A stretch of 42,442 nucleotides of DNA from a virus. Below are positions 24,264-32,302 of this stretch, piece by piece (position 1 is the first letter of the stretch; each line of letters begins with the position of its first letter). The stretch covers positions 1 through 42,442 of the IMG/VR virus record IMGVR_UViG_3300043466_002170; one strand, 5' to 3'. The notes under the pieces are model-generated. The model had not been told where the DNA came from and searched no databases. It was given only the letters and a program-made list of their open reading frames with translations. A program made the position numbers and the translations under genes.

Positions 24264-26557
24264 TATTCCTCACTCCCGTTTTCTACTGGAACTTCGAGTC
24301 CCATTGGAAGCTCGGCCCCGACTTCGGCGTTAGCCGGCAGGGACTCCGCTGGTGGATTGGCTAGGTTCTCAAAGCCACCTAGCGCCGGTCCGCCGATCGC
24401 AGGCGGATTAAGCGTTCTGGAAGCGTTGAGTGATTGCTGTTGAGCCTGGAACTGCTCTTGAGCTGCCTGCTCTTGAGGCTGAAGCTGCTGGGACTGAATT
24501 CCCTGCTGCTGTAGCTGTTGGAACAGTTGCAACAGATTACCCATCGTCAAGACGGCCGCAGGATTGATGGTCGCATCAGTCTGCTCGTCTCGGATGATGT
24601 CAAGCTCGCCCTCTGGGTCCTCTACGCCAACGCGATCCATTGCGCGTTCAGCGCTCCAGATGCGGTTCTGTACGAGGTTGATAGCAGTTTGAGCCAGCTC
24701 GAGGGTATCTCGTGGAGTGAGCTCAGGCGGGATGATATCGATACGGTATTGGTCCTCAAAGATTTGGGCAATAGCCTTATCTTTTGAAGCCCAAACACGT
24801 CCGGAGAGTGTCCATACGTCCTTCATCCACTGGTAGAAGAGCTTGCGCTTAGGTGCAATTCGTGACTCATAGTTTGCAATGAGAGACGCGATTGCCTTAG
24901 ACGAACCAAGCACGCTCGTCGGCGCAAGGCCAAGAAGCAAGTCGTTGAGTCCGGTGACCACTGCGATTTCTCGGTCGATACGCTTGTTGTAGTCCTCAAT
25001 CTGGAACTGAGGAATGAACGGCTGCAATGCTCGGAGCTCGTTGCCCGGTCCTGGGGCCGCAACCTTGTTAGGCTTGGGGAGGGCGTTAGGTGGTACCTCA
25101 TCAGGCGCCTCGGCGCCGATGAGCTGCCACATCTGGCCACCGACGACCGACTGTATCATCTGTGCCTGGTTGGTGATGCGCTCGTCCTTCTCGCGGAGAA
25201 GCTGCTCAACGTCGTAGAGCTCTGGCTTGCCGTATGGGCTGCCAGGAACCTTGCCGTTCTGCACCATAACGTACGGAATGCTGCCAGCGTACTCTGGGTG
25301 TCGCGTATGACTTACCAGAGTGTTGCCGACGTAGATTGCATTCCAGACCATCGGAGGCTTTCCGGCAGACGTAGGAACCTTGTACCAGTAGTCGTACACC
25401 TCTACCTGGAGCTGCTCATATACAGTCTCTCGGCGGAGTGGGTTTCGCTCAAACTGATTTTGGTAAACAGTTCCAAGTGGATCGTCATGAGTGGACCCTG
25501 TGGAATATCCGTACCACTTCTCTCCCTGCTTGACTGGGATGATGTCAATCCCGAAGTCTTCCTTGACCGCCTGTGGGGATAGGCCGTAGCAGTACAGGGC
25601 CCAGTCCAGCCGTGTGTAGTCTGAGTTGCCGAACCCCATGTATAGGTTCTCTGGCTGCTCGATGATATTTACAGACGGCATGCGCAGGTTGGCGTCCCAG
25701 TAAATCTTGGCTGCCGTGTATCCGTAGAGGCTCTTTGTGAGAGCAGCTGTCTCAAGCTTGAGGTCCATGTTCTGCTCGTGCCACCACGAGAAGAAGAGGC
25801 GCTCTCGGTTGGCAGCGTCCTCCCTGGCCTCCTCTGTGGGAGCTTCCGGGATGTAGTGGATGACCGGAGTCACCGCCTGGAGGGAGGAGGGGATGTTTAC
25901 GTAGGCTGCGTGAACGTTGACAGATACGTGGGCGCGGCCGGCAAGACGTGCGCTAGGGTCCTCGGCCCAGTGGTCGGCGCCACCTAGCGTGATAGTATCT
26001 GGATGGTACATCCTGTCGAAGCGACGGAAGATGCTGCGGAGTCGGTTCTGCTCCGGCTCCAGCTGCTGCTTTCGTGTAAGGATTTCTCCATATAGCTTGA
26101 ACTCTTCGTGCTCCTCTGGGTTTACATCCTGCATCTCCAGAGACTTCTTCAACATTGTTACAGAATTTGACTGGGAATCTGTAAGCTTGTCCATTTGAAG
26201 AGGGGTGTAGTTCTTCTTTATTGGCGTCCCTCGTCCGCCGGACGATGAGTTGACCTTGGTAGGTGAAGTCGATATAGGGGATCCGCCAGCAATTCCGGAG
26301 TTGAGAACAGAGGATGGAGCTGGCGTCCTCGACTCTCCACGAACTTTAGCAGCTGACGCAACATTCTTTACGGCAATGCCAGCTTGCGGCATTCTTCCAG
26401 GCTCTACCTGTCCTCGAGAAAGTCTCTTTGCCTTGTCGATAGACTTTCCAATTTCTGCAACCTGGGAGGCAGGTGCTACCGCCGGGTCAGTTGTGTACTG
26501 CCCCGGTACTCCCTTGCCATCTACGAAAGAACGCGGTACGCCTCTTACCTTAGCCAT
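24263..26557 (-). CDS. Portal protein
   Basis: The 764-residue size matches the large portals of N4-like and P22-like phages. The N-terminal 110 residues are low-complexity. The core begins about residue 115 (KLTDSQSNSVTMLKKSLEM). It then has RRFDRMYHPDTITLGG, a wing region with FFSWWHEQNMDLKLETAAL, and the crown/stem part with IDREIAVVTGLNDLLLGLAP and SSKAIASLIANYESRIAPKR. RAMDRVGVEDPEGELDIIRDE is the usual late portal sequence. The C-terminus is Gln-rich (LLQLFQQLQQQGIQSQQLQ), like barrel or tail segments. It directly follows the terminase gene. It forms the dodecameric DNA channel. Confidence 0.88.
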   Translation of the reverse strand: MAKVRGVPRSFVDGKGVPGQYTTDPAVAPASQVAEIGKSIDKAKRLSRGQVEPGRMPQAGIAVKNVASAAKVRGESRTPAPSSVLNSGIAGGSPISTSPTKVNSSSGGRGTPIKKNYTPLQMDKLTDSQSNSVTMLKKSLEMQDVNPEEHEEFKLYGEILTRKQQLEPEQNRLRSIFRRFDRMYHPDTITLGGADHWAEDPSARLAGRAHVSVNVHAAYVNIPSSLQAVTPVIHYIPEAPTEEAREDAANRERLFFSWWHEQNMDLKLETAALTKSLYGYTAAKIYWDANLRMPSVNIIEQPENLYMGFGNSDYTRLDWALYCYGLSPQAVKEDFGIDIIPVKQGEKWYGYSTGSTHDDPLGTVYQNQFERNPLRRETVYEQLQVEVYDYWYKVPTSAGKPPMVWNAIYVGNTLVSHTRHPEYAGSIPYVMVQNGKVPGSPYGKPELYDVEQLLREKDERITNQAQMIQSVVGGQMWQLIGAEAPDEVPPNALPKPNKVAAPGPGNELRALQPFIPQFQIEDYNKRIDREIAVVTGLNDLLLGLAPTSVLGSSKAIASLIANYESRIAPKRKLFYQWMKDVWTLSGRVWASKDKAIAQIFEDQYRIDIIPPELTPRDTLELAQTAINLVQNRIWSAERAMDRVGVEDPEGELDIIRDEQTDATINPAAVLTMGNLLQLFQQLQQQGIQSQQLQPQEQAAQEQFQAQQQSLNASRTLNPPAIGGPALGGFENLANPPAESLPANAEVGAELPMGLEVPVENGSEE

Positions 26558-28056
26558 TATTCAGCAGCTCCAAAATAGGAAAAGGCCACGTTCGCCGCGG
26601 CCTTCTCGGGATTCCTTATTGCATAGCGGACGGCGATTGCAAGTGCCATTACGGCGTCCTGCTCAATCTTCTTGTCATCTAGTTTGTATGCCAAGAGCTG
26701 CCTCCGTAAATCTTCCCAGATGCCCCCTCTTGGGAACTTGATCTGGCCCTTGTCGATGATTGTCTTTAGGTCGTTTAGTAGCTCGAGCTTCTTCGATTTG
26801 GTGCCACCGAAGTCGAAGTCTCTAAGTGGTTTTATGATCGAGAACTCTTCGCGGAAAAGCTTTCCGCCCATCCCGGTAGAGTCGACTACCGTTGTGCACT
26901 GTGCGCTTGAACTGTAAAGCAAATGCCCTTCCCGGACCATGTTGACGACCGCTGTGATCGTTTGCTTTCCAGAACGCTTTCGCGCCCTGACTCCTTGCAT
27001 TGCGACACGCTTTGTGATGTCGATTGTGAGCGCCCATGTTGCGTCGGACGAAATACCAGGGTCACAGCCCTGGACGTAACGGTGAGCCGACTTTGGCGCA
27101 TCCTCGACCTCCAATGTGCTATCGAAGCAGGCTTCGACTCCTTGAGACGAGAAGAACGCCTTACGGGACTCAATGAAGTATCCATCTACGTTCTGGGGGA
27201 TTAGGTACTCAGCTTGCTGTCTAACGACCGCGTCGAAATCTTCCTGACGTAGTCCGTATCCGATATTGTCCCTCGTGGACAATCGGAACGATATGAACTG
27301 GTCGTCCCTGGTTGGGTTCTCCGGGTTTCCCATCTCCCAGAGATCCGAGTAGTCGTTGTAGCCTTCGGTTGGTGTCCCGATGAAGTGGAGCGGCCCACCG
27401 GTAGACAGGCGGCGCAAGTTTAGAACCTCTTGGTAGATTGTTATCAAGTGAGGCTCGAAAGCTGCCTCGTCGAATGATATCCCCTGCATGTCCTTGCCCA
27501 GGAGCGCCTTCGCCTTGTCCTGGGTCGTTCGGAAGTGGATGCTGGCCCCGCCCAGAATTGGGTTGAACTTTATCCACAGGTACTCCCCTCGGTACTTCTT
27601 CTCAAAGTCGGCAACCTTGCCGAGCTCTTTTGTTAGGGGGCAACCGCGACCCTTCTGGGCCGGATGCGCACCCTGCAGTATCATTGCAATTTCGCGGTGA
27701 ACAAGTTCTGCGGTCTCTTGCTGGATGCCAACGTGGTACCACTCGTACGGGTCATTGATCCACCTGATCGCATCCGTTTGATCTCCTCCGGCGGGAGGTC
27801 TAACCCCGAGTTTGTAGAGGGCATGATGAAGACAGACAACCGCCATCGCGAGCGTTTTGCCGGCACGATTACCAGCGGAAACGACGGTTGTGAGGTACCT
27901 TGGCCGGAATCCGTCATCTGCACGGTCTGCACAGGCCTTCCACCATCTGACTTGTCCAGGGTTCCCCTTGATACCGAGCCAGCGAGAAGCAAAGAACTCG
28001 ACGTCACTGCGACCGCGAGCCAGATCGAGAGCGGCTTGTCCTTGGACAGAATTCAA
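26557..28056 (-). CDS. Terminase large subunit
   Basis: The 499-residue protein has both terminase parts. The ATPase holds Walker A SAGNRAGKT (60-68), Walker B ISFDEA (193-198, Asp196 and Glu197), and HFIGTPTEGYNDYSDLW, the coupling motif. The nuclease holds the metal acidics: QGCDPGISSDA (Asp332), TTVVDSTGMGG (Asp392), and EQDAVMALAIAV near residue 470. It packages DNA into the prohead through the portal, encoded next with one base of overlap. A basic DUF6321-like gene precedes it by a four-base overlap. The headful (pac) or cos mode is not visible in the protein. Confidence 0.95.
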   Translation of the reverse strand: MNSVQGQAALDLARGRSDVEFFASRWLGIKGNPGQVRWWKACADRADDGFRPRYLTTVVSAGNRAGKTLAMAVVCLHHALYKLGVRPPAGGDQTDAIRWINDPYEWYHVGIQQETAELVHREIAMILQGAHPAQKGRGCPLTKELGKVADFEKKYRGEYLWIKFNPILGGASIHFRTTQDKAKALLGKDMQGISFDEAAFEPHLITIYQEVLNLRRLSTGGPLHFIGTPTEGYNDYSDLWEMGNPENPTRDDQFISFRLSTRDNIGYGLRQEDFDAVVRQQAEYLIPQNVDGYFIESRKAFFSSQGVEACFDSTLEVEDAPKSAHRYVQGCDPGISSDATWALTIDITKRVAMQGVRARKRSGKQTITAVVNMVREGHLLYSSSAQCTTVVDSTGMGGKLFREEFSIIKPLRDFDFGGTKSKKLELLNDLKTIIDKGQIKFPRGGIWEDLRRQLLAYKLDDKKIEQDAVMALAIAVRYAIRNPEKAAANVAFSYFGAAE

Positions 28057-28370
28057 GATCCCTTCTTCTTCTTATTCTTAAGGCGCTCGCTCATGGCACG
28101 CGCCTTGGCTTTAGCGTCCGATTTGCTGCTGGCGCCCCATGCCTGTAGGCTGAGTAGCAGTCTTGTAGGCTTGCCTTTCTCGTCCCTCTCCGGACCGGGC
28201 ATGCCGCCCATTCGGGCCAGGAACGATGCCCTTCTGGGGTTGTCCCCCTTCTTGACTGGCGCCTTCAAAGTGCCCCCGGTCTCCGCCTTGTAGGAAGCTC
28301 TGCCCTTGGCGTTTAGGCCACCCTTAGGGTTCTTTCCTTCTTTTCGCTGCCATGCTGCCGTTCTAGCCAT
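28053..28370 (-). CDS. Small basic protein, DUF6321-like
   Basis: The 105-residue protein is rich in Lys, Arg and Gly. It matches the small phage family DUF6321 by WQRKEGKNPKGGLNAKGRAS, GGTLKAPVKKG and RRASFLARMGGMPGPERD, followed by KPTRLLLSLQAWGA. Family function is unknown; the strong charge suggests DNA binding. Its ATGA overlap with the terminase gene and its place next to packaging genes make a role in DNA packaging or virion DNA compaction plausible. The C-terminus ends in a Lys-rich run (KNKKKKGS). Confidence 0.75.
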   Translation of the reverse strand: MARTAAWQRKEGKNPKGGLNAKGRASYKAETGGTLKAPVKKGDNPRRASFLARMGGMPGPERDEKGKPTRLLLSLQAWGASSKSDAKAKARAMSERLKNKKKKGS

Positions 28371-28908
28371 TCCTCACCTCGTTGTGGAAGTACAGTACCT
28401 TCGGCACGAACTTCAATGATTTAGACCTTGAGGCTATCTTTTCGATGAACGTTCCGTCAGCCTCGTAGTGACGGTCCGTGTACCCTGCCTCCCTGGCAAG
28501 TGTAGTGCTAACTATGTAGTTGCCAGAGGTAGAACTTCCGGACCTAAAGTTTGGGGTTGAGGACTTGGACCACCCGCAGTAGACTGCGTCGTGGCCAGAC
28601 TCTGCCTCGGACATCATCACTTCGATGTACGTCTTGTCGTATGAGTCGTCGTGGTTGAACCAACCCGAGTAATCAGATGCCGCCAGGTCAAGCCCCTTGG
28701 CTCGCTTGTCGTGACCCCAGTCATTGAGGTTCGGCTCCGGGTGGAACCTGATTGCCGGATACGCTCTTTCAGCTTCAGAGAGGCTAATATCACTAGCCAG
28801 GACAATGATTTCATTAGGGACCCTGGTCTGGTCCAGAAGTGAGTTGATCGTACGTAGCATTGACGACTCGTCCGCATGAGCAGTTACAATTGCTGTGAAC
28901 GTAGCCAC
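28363..28908 (-). CDS. GT2-like (GT-A) glycosyltransferase
   Basis: The N-terminal half fits family 2 glycosyltransferases. FTAIVTAHADESSMLRTINS and LLDQTRVPNEIIVLASD form the nucleotide-binding strand and helix, and SGWFNHDDSYDKTYIE supplies the metal-binding DD motif. The second half has GHDAVYCGWSKSS and an E-x-D-G-T-F-I segment near residue 155, where these enzymes place the catalytic Asp. At 181 residues it is a short, minimal form. It overlaps the cytidylyltransferase gene by 95 bases in another frame. The two probably act together; the acceptor is unknown. Confidence 0.8.
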   Translation of the reverse strand: MATFTAIVTAHADESSMLRTINSLLDQTRVPNEIIVLASDISLSEAERAYPAIRFHPEPNLNDWGHDKRAKGLDLAASDYSGWFNHDDSYDKTYIEVMMSEAESGHDAVYCGWSKSSTPNFRSGSSTSGNYIVSTTLAREAGYTDRHYEADGTFIEKIASRSKSLKFVPKVLYFHNEVRNG

Positions 28909-29326
28909 TGATTCTCCTAATGATATCGCTGCTTGATATTCCCGTGGTATATGGGACGTATAGCATTTGGATCGATCGCTCTTCCAGCCATTCCTGGCTT
29001 ATACCGAGCTGACCTAGGAGTGAGTTGCCGGTCCAGTCATCTCCGTGAGCTATGTAGATCACTTTGACTCCGGCTAGCGAGTCGATGGTCTTGCCTGTGT
29101 CTTCGTCGCCAATATTCACAACGACCTTGTCGACCCATCGGCAAGCTTGTGCTGCAGCCATCCGCTCAGCGATGTTCATGATTGGCTTTCTCTTGTACCG
29201 CTCTGCGAACTCGTCCGAGTTCAGCGATACAATCACCCTGCCGTAGTCCCTGCACTTTCGCAAGAACTCTGCGTGTCCGTGGTGGAACATGTCGAATGTT
29301 CCTCCAACGTATACCCATGTCATCAT
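28814..29326 (-). CDS. Cytidylyltransferase, TagD/RfaE-like
   Basis: The nucleotidyltransferase core is clear: WVYVGGTFDMFHHGHAEFL holds HxGH (H15-H18), followed by YGRVIVSLNSDEF and MNIAERMAAAQAC. GDDWTGN and TTGISSSDII fill the second half and match the ISSSx motif that binds CTP. Such enzymes join CMP to glycerol- or sugar-phosphates for teichoic acid or heptose pathways. A normal protein of this family ends soon after the ISSSDIIRRI helix. This one runs about 30 residues further (a Cys-rich tail with CNCSCG) through the 95-base overlap with the next gene. Its start overlaps the upstream gene by four bases. Confidence 0.82.
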   Translation of the reverse strand: MMTWVYVGGTFDMFHHGHAEFLRKCRDYGRVIVSLNSDEFAERYKRKPIMNIAERMAAAQACRWVDKVVVNIGDEDTGKTIDSLAGVKVIYIAHGDDWTGNSLLGQLGISQEWLEERSIQMLYVPYTTGISSSDIIRRISGYVHSNCNCSCGRVVNATYDQLTSGPDQGP

Positions 29327-29811
29327 TCCGTAAGTAGTTCCGGCTCCACTGGAGTTGCTATTCCCTCTACCACGATGGACCCACCCAGTATGGATGCCAG
29401 GGTCATGGCCAGATCCCTATCTGCGCCCTTCTCCTGTCTCCTGTCCAGAATTTCCTGTGCCCTCAGCCCTTCTGAAAGGGTGGGCAAGAGCTCGCCGTTT
29501 TCTATTGCGGAAAACGTGTAGTCCCGGACAAGAGAGGCAAGATCGGTTCCGGAGGTTGGCTTCAAAGTATTCTTTCGCTTCTCCATAACCTTGATCGCAG
29601 CGGCCTTGGCTTGCTCGAAGTCTGTGGTTAGGTGCTCTCTTCGATGCTTGCCAAGAGTTATACGGCTGACGTACTGACCCTCGGACTCCAGCCAGCTGCT
29701 GATCCTGGTATCAGGCATGCCCTCTTTCATTCTTTTGCCAATCATTTCGGCAAAAGGGCTCCTACAAACGTGGCACCCAGTTAGTATCGGGGCCAGATCT
29801 ATAGACTTCAC
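29323..29811 (-). CDS. Putative terminase small subunit
   Basis: The 162-residue protein starts with a C-x2-C pair (GCHVCRSPFAEMIGKRMKEG). A helix-turn-helix-like MPDTRISSWLESEGQYVSR and a basic ITLGKHRREHLT follow, then a helical C-terminal half (LASLVRDYTFSAIENG, EGLRAQEILDRRQEKGADRD). DNA-binding N-terminus plus helical oligomerisation part is the plan of small terminases, and it lies on the same message upstream of the large subunit with three sugar or basic genes between them. A different regulator with a Cys pair is possible. No identity was seen by motif alone. Confidence 0.45.
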   Translation of the reverse strand: MKSIDLAPILTGCHVCRSPFAEMIGKRMKEGMPDTRISSWLESEGQYVSRITLGKHRREHLTTDFEQAKAAAIKVMEKRKNTLKPTSGTDLASLVRDYTFSAIENGELLPTLSEGLRAQEILDRRQEKGADRDLAMTLASILGGSIVVEGIATPVEPELLTE

Positions 29812-30105
29812 TTAAATATCGAACTGCTTCTCCGCAGCTGCCTTATCCTCAGGAGACTTTTCCTTGATCCCGAACGCGCTGTTCTTTGGGTCAAGGAACT
29901 TGATGAGTACCTGAAGTCCTGATGCCAGTCCTGCGGACAGCACCGTGCGGAAGTCTCCGCCCGTGATGTCTAGGAGCGGGATGCCAAGACCGAGGGCGAC
30001 GGAGATGGAGACCGTGATGAAGGTTCGTCCGAACTCAATCAACGCCTCGTCTACGCCTGTGTTGTCAATAACCCAGCGGATGCCCGCCTTGATGTCGCTA
30101 TACAT
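29812..30105 (-). CDS. Membrane protein, probable holin
   Basis: The 97-residue protein has an N-terminal amphipathic part (KAGIRWVIDNTGVDEALIEF) and then two hydrophobic segments (residues about 28-48, ITVSISVALGLGIPLLDIT, and 53-70, TVLSAGLASGLQVLIKF). A charged C-terminal tail follows (SPEDKAAAEKQFD). This is a class II holin-like layout, and its place next to the cysteine-peptidase gene and a second small two-span protein supports a lysis role. The gene precedes the putative small terminase by a single base. Confidence 0.65.
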   Translation of the reverse strand: MYSDIKAGIRWVIDNTGVDEALIEFGRTFITVSISVALGLGIPLLDITGGDFRTVLSAGLASGLQVLIKFLDPKNSAFGIKEKSPEDKAAAEKQFDI

Positions 30106-30114
30106 TCTGACTCC

Positions 30115-30723
30115 TTACTTCCATTCCACGATGACGACGTGCTTGTGGGCAGCGCCACCAGTGATCTTCTTCTTGCTTGCAGCAATCTGCTTGAGTTGCT
30201 CTTCGGTCACAACGACCCCGAACTTCTCGTTGCCTTTTCCCTTTCGGGTAGGACATGCCCACTGCCATCCATCAACAGCATGCCACGCAGCAGCGGTCAT
30301 GTGACCATATCCCTGCGTAATGTGCTTCTTATCCTTTTTCAACCAGTAGTTCTGCCACTTCTTGTGCCACTCGCTGATTTCCACGGACGGGTAATCAACA
30401 GCCTGCTGAACCCAGATAATGAGCCCAGCACCACGATGCGCAGAGATTACAACGTCATCCCATGACTTGGCGTATCGTGCCTTGGCACCCATCTCCTTGG
30501 CGGTCTTGATCAGGTCACCGAGGGACGAGCCGTTGTCGGACACGCCTTCCTTCTCCACGAACCCTGTTGCCTTTGCCTTTGCCTTGATGCCATCGCCAGC
30601 AGACGGGTCGACCTTGTATCCAGATGCCCACGCGACGGCAGCTGCCGTGCTGGACGGCCCACAGTCGTCTAGGATGCCGCCCTTCTCTACGTGGTCCAGC
30701 TGTGACTTGACCTTAAATTTCAT
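30115..30723 (-). CDS. C39-like cysteine peptidase, possible endolysin
   Basis: The protein starts at ATG 30723, which has GGAAGGA six bases upstream; a longer in-frame start at 30765 would overlap the next gene. A papain-like C39 fold is suggested by Q-x-D-H followed by LDDCGPSSTAAAVAWASG (Cys near residue 19) and by the His-containing GHMTAAAWHAVDGWQWAC near residue 140. SAHRGAGLIIWVQQAVDYPS and the end AHKHVVIVEWK fit the strands around the site. Members cut peptide bonds; in a phage lysis cassette it would cut peptidoglycan cross-links. It lies between two holin-like genes. Confidence 0.7.
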   Translation of the reverse strand: MKFKVKSQLDHVEKGGILDDCGPSSTAAAVAWASGYKVDPSAGDGIKAKAKATGFVEKEGVSDNGSSLGDLIKTAKEMGAKARYAKSWDDVVISAHRGAGLIIWVQQAVDYPSVEISEWHKKWQNYWLKKDKKHITQGYGHMTAAAWHAVDGWQWACPTRKGKGNEKFGVVVTEEQLKQIAASKKKITGGAAHKHVVIVEWK

Positions 30724-30724
30724 C

Positions 30725-30895
30725 TTATTCCTTCCAACGTAGTGGACCAGTGATGAGCCACCCAAGTGTTAGTAGAACAAATAGTGTTGCCATCGTAGTC
30801 TGCGTTCCCCCCTCGGGAAGAACGACGACAGCGAACAAGAGCCCAAGTACTGTCCAGGCTCCGCCGATCAGGTCAAGGATAATTCTTTTAATCAC
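30725..30895 (-). CDS. Two-span small membrane protein, possible second holin
   Basis: The GTG at 30895 has AGGA seven bases upstream and is preferred to longer starts that would run inside the repeat-protein gene. The result is a 56-residue protein: [20 protein letters not shown], then [10 protein letters not shown], then [18 protein letters not shown] and PLRWKE. There are two hydrophobic helices joined by a Pro/Gly turn, with positive ends. The last eight bases of the secreted-repeat gene overlap its start. Size and neighbours fit a holin or antiholin. Confidence 0.62.
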   Translation of the reverse strand: MIKRIILDLIGGAWTVLGLLFAVVVLPEGGTQTTMATLFVLLTLGWLITGPLRWKE

Positions 30896-32000
30896 GTTGC
30901 TTTCCTTTTTGATTGCTGCGAGGCTTGTCCATACCGCCCGTACCACCACCGCCCCCACCGCCACTACTTGGCGTTCCGCCCGTCGAGCGAACTGCTGATG
31001 CTGCTGCCGAAGTTGCGATTTGACTTGCGACAATTGCTGTTGCAACTGGCTGCGCGTCTTCTTTTTCTGTTTCATCGAGGTCACTACCGATCTCCGTAAT
31101 CGCAATGATGTTGTCAAAAACTTCTGTGACTGATTCTAGCGCGGCATCCACTGCCTCCCCGACGGCTTCCGCTACCTCGTCTACGGTAGGAAGATCGGTG
31201 TCAGGATTATCAGTAGGCTCAGGGCTAGGCTCAGGGCTAGGCTCGTCAGTAGGATCAGGAGTTGGCTCAGGCTCCTCTGACGGTTCCTCCGACGGTTCGG
31301 GCTCGGTAGTCGGCTCTGGCTCTACCGTCGGCTCTGGGGTAGGCTCGGGAGTCGGCTCTGGAGTAGGCTCAGGAGTCGGCTCTGGCGTCGGCTGCGGAGT
31401 TGGCTCAGGCGTCGGTTCAGGCGTTGGCGCTGGCGTCGGCTCGGGCGTAGGCTCAGGCGTTGGGCTCGGCTCTGGAGTTGGATCAATTGGCGGCTCCAAA
31501 CTTGGCTCTGGTGTAGGTGTTGGCGCAGGACCTACGACCCACGTGGTGTTGTTGATTTGTAGGAATCCTGCTCCACAACAAGAGTCGATGCTTATAATTC
31601 GGAATCCAAAGATACCGCCAGCGGCGATATAGACAGTCTGCACGCCACTCTGCTGGAGAGGGTTGTATCCGCCCTGATTCCAAATAGCAAGGTCAATCCA
31701 ACTCTCGTCGAGCAGCATCTGTGCCTTGTCGTAAAACACGCCGTCGGTTGTCCAGTATGACCAGTCAAACGATACGGTTTCTCCAAGGGATGAGTCCGTT
31801 GTTAGTCCAGTCACCGTGTTCTGCCACGGGTACCCTGGACCTGCGTTGTTGGATCCTTGAATTAGGATGGTCCCATCGGTTAGTGTGATGGTCCCGTTGC
31901 TATCGATCTGCTGGTCCCACTCGTCCGTGTCCTCAAGTGCGAGTGCGCCCACCGGAGAAAGAAGCAGTGTCAAGGCTAAAATGGCTGCAAGCCTTACCAC
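30888..32000 (-). CDS. Secreted protein with Pro/Thr/Glu repeats, 370 aa
   Basis: A signal peptide is clear ([21 protein letters not shown], cut probably after residue 21). Residues 22-160 form a beta-rich domain ([37 protein letters not shown] and [20 protein letters not shown]). Residues about 160-270 are E-P-T-P repeats. The C-terminus holds a helix ([19 protein letters not shown]) and a Gly-rich, Lys-rich end ([17 protein letters not shown]). The start is GTG 32000 with AGGAG upstream. Secretion of a phage protein suggests a surface or lysis-linked role. No catalytic site is seen. Confidence 0.8.
   Translation of the reverse strand: MVRLAAILALTLLLSPVGALALEDTDEWDQQIDSNGTITLTDGTILIQGSNNAGPGYPWQNTVTGLTTDSSLGETVSFDWSYWTTDGVFYDKAQMLLDESWIDLAIWNQGGYNPLQQSGVQTVYIAAGGIFGFRIISIDSCCGAGFLQINNTTWVVGPAPTPTPEPSLEPPIDPTPEPSPTPEPTPEPTPAPTPEPTPEPTPQPTPEPTPEPTPEPTPEPTPEPTVEPEPTTEPEPSEEPSEEPEPTPDPTDEPSPEPSPEPTDNPDTDLPTVDEVAEAVGEAVDAALESVTEVFDNIIAITEIGSDLDETEKEDAQPVATAIVASQIATSAAASAVRSTGGTPSSGGGGGGGTGGMDKPRSNQKGKQRD
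31202..31482. repeat. Imperfect tandem repeats coding for (E-P-T-P)n
   Basis: About 12-base units such as GGCTCTGGAGTAGGCTCAGG recur many times in slightly different forms, encoding Glu-Pro-Thr-Pro and Glu-Pro-Ser/Glu units on the minus strand. Unit sequence drift suggests old amplification rather than recent slippage. Confidence 0.85.
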
Positions 32001-32056
32001 AATTAGCTCCTTTCTAGATTAGCATCCGCAATCCTGTTCGATCTCTTCCAAGGTCA

Positions 32057-32293
32057 TTACTTAACGAGCGCCGCGACTTCTGCCTCGGTCAGACCGAGTG
32101 CTGCCAACTTAGCGCGGGCTGACTCACGAGCGGCTTCAGCCGCAGCACGTTCGGCATCTTCAATTGCCCTTCGCTCTGCAATCTCTGCCGAAATTACTTG
32201 AAGATCAGCAATTTCCTGTGCGGTAAGTGGGATTACTTGCGTTTCCCCAGTTTGAGCGTCAACGACTACCCTGTTTGGAATTGATTCTGACAT
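32057..32293 (-). CDS. Small protein, tail-fibre-assembly-like, 78 aa
   Basis: Residues 1-25 read PNRVVVDAQTGETQVIPLTA, resembling the opening of the short tail-fibre assembly or fibre-associated proteins that follow fibre genes in many phages. The rest is an Ala/Glu/Arg helix (IADLQVISAEIAERRAIEDA) ending TEAEVAALVK. It lies 9 bases after the last of the fibre paralogues in the leftward direction. It may be a chaperone that trims or helps fold a fibre; this is based on position and general look. Confidence 0.6.
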   Translation of the reverse strand: MSESIPNRVVVDAQTGETQVIPLTAQEIADLQVISAEIAERRAIEDAERAAAEAARESARAKLAALGLTEAEVAALVK

Positions 32294-32302
32294 AAACTCT
32301 CC

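Noticed and set aside
32015-32055. Twelve-codon frame MTLEEIEQDCGC between the fibre-associated and secreted genes
   Set aside because: Too short to judge and no known family; it overlaps a stop in TAATG style, but this alone is not enough.
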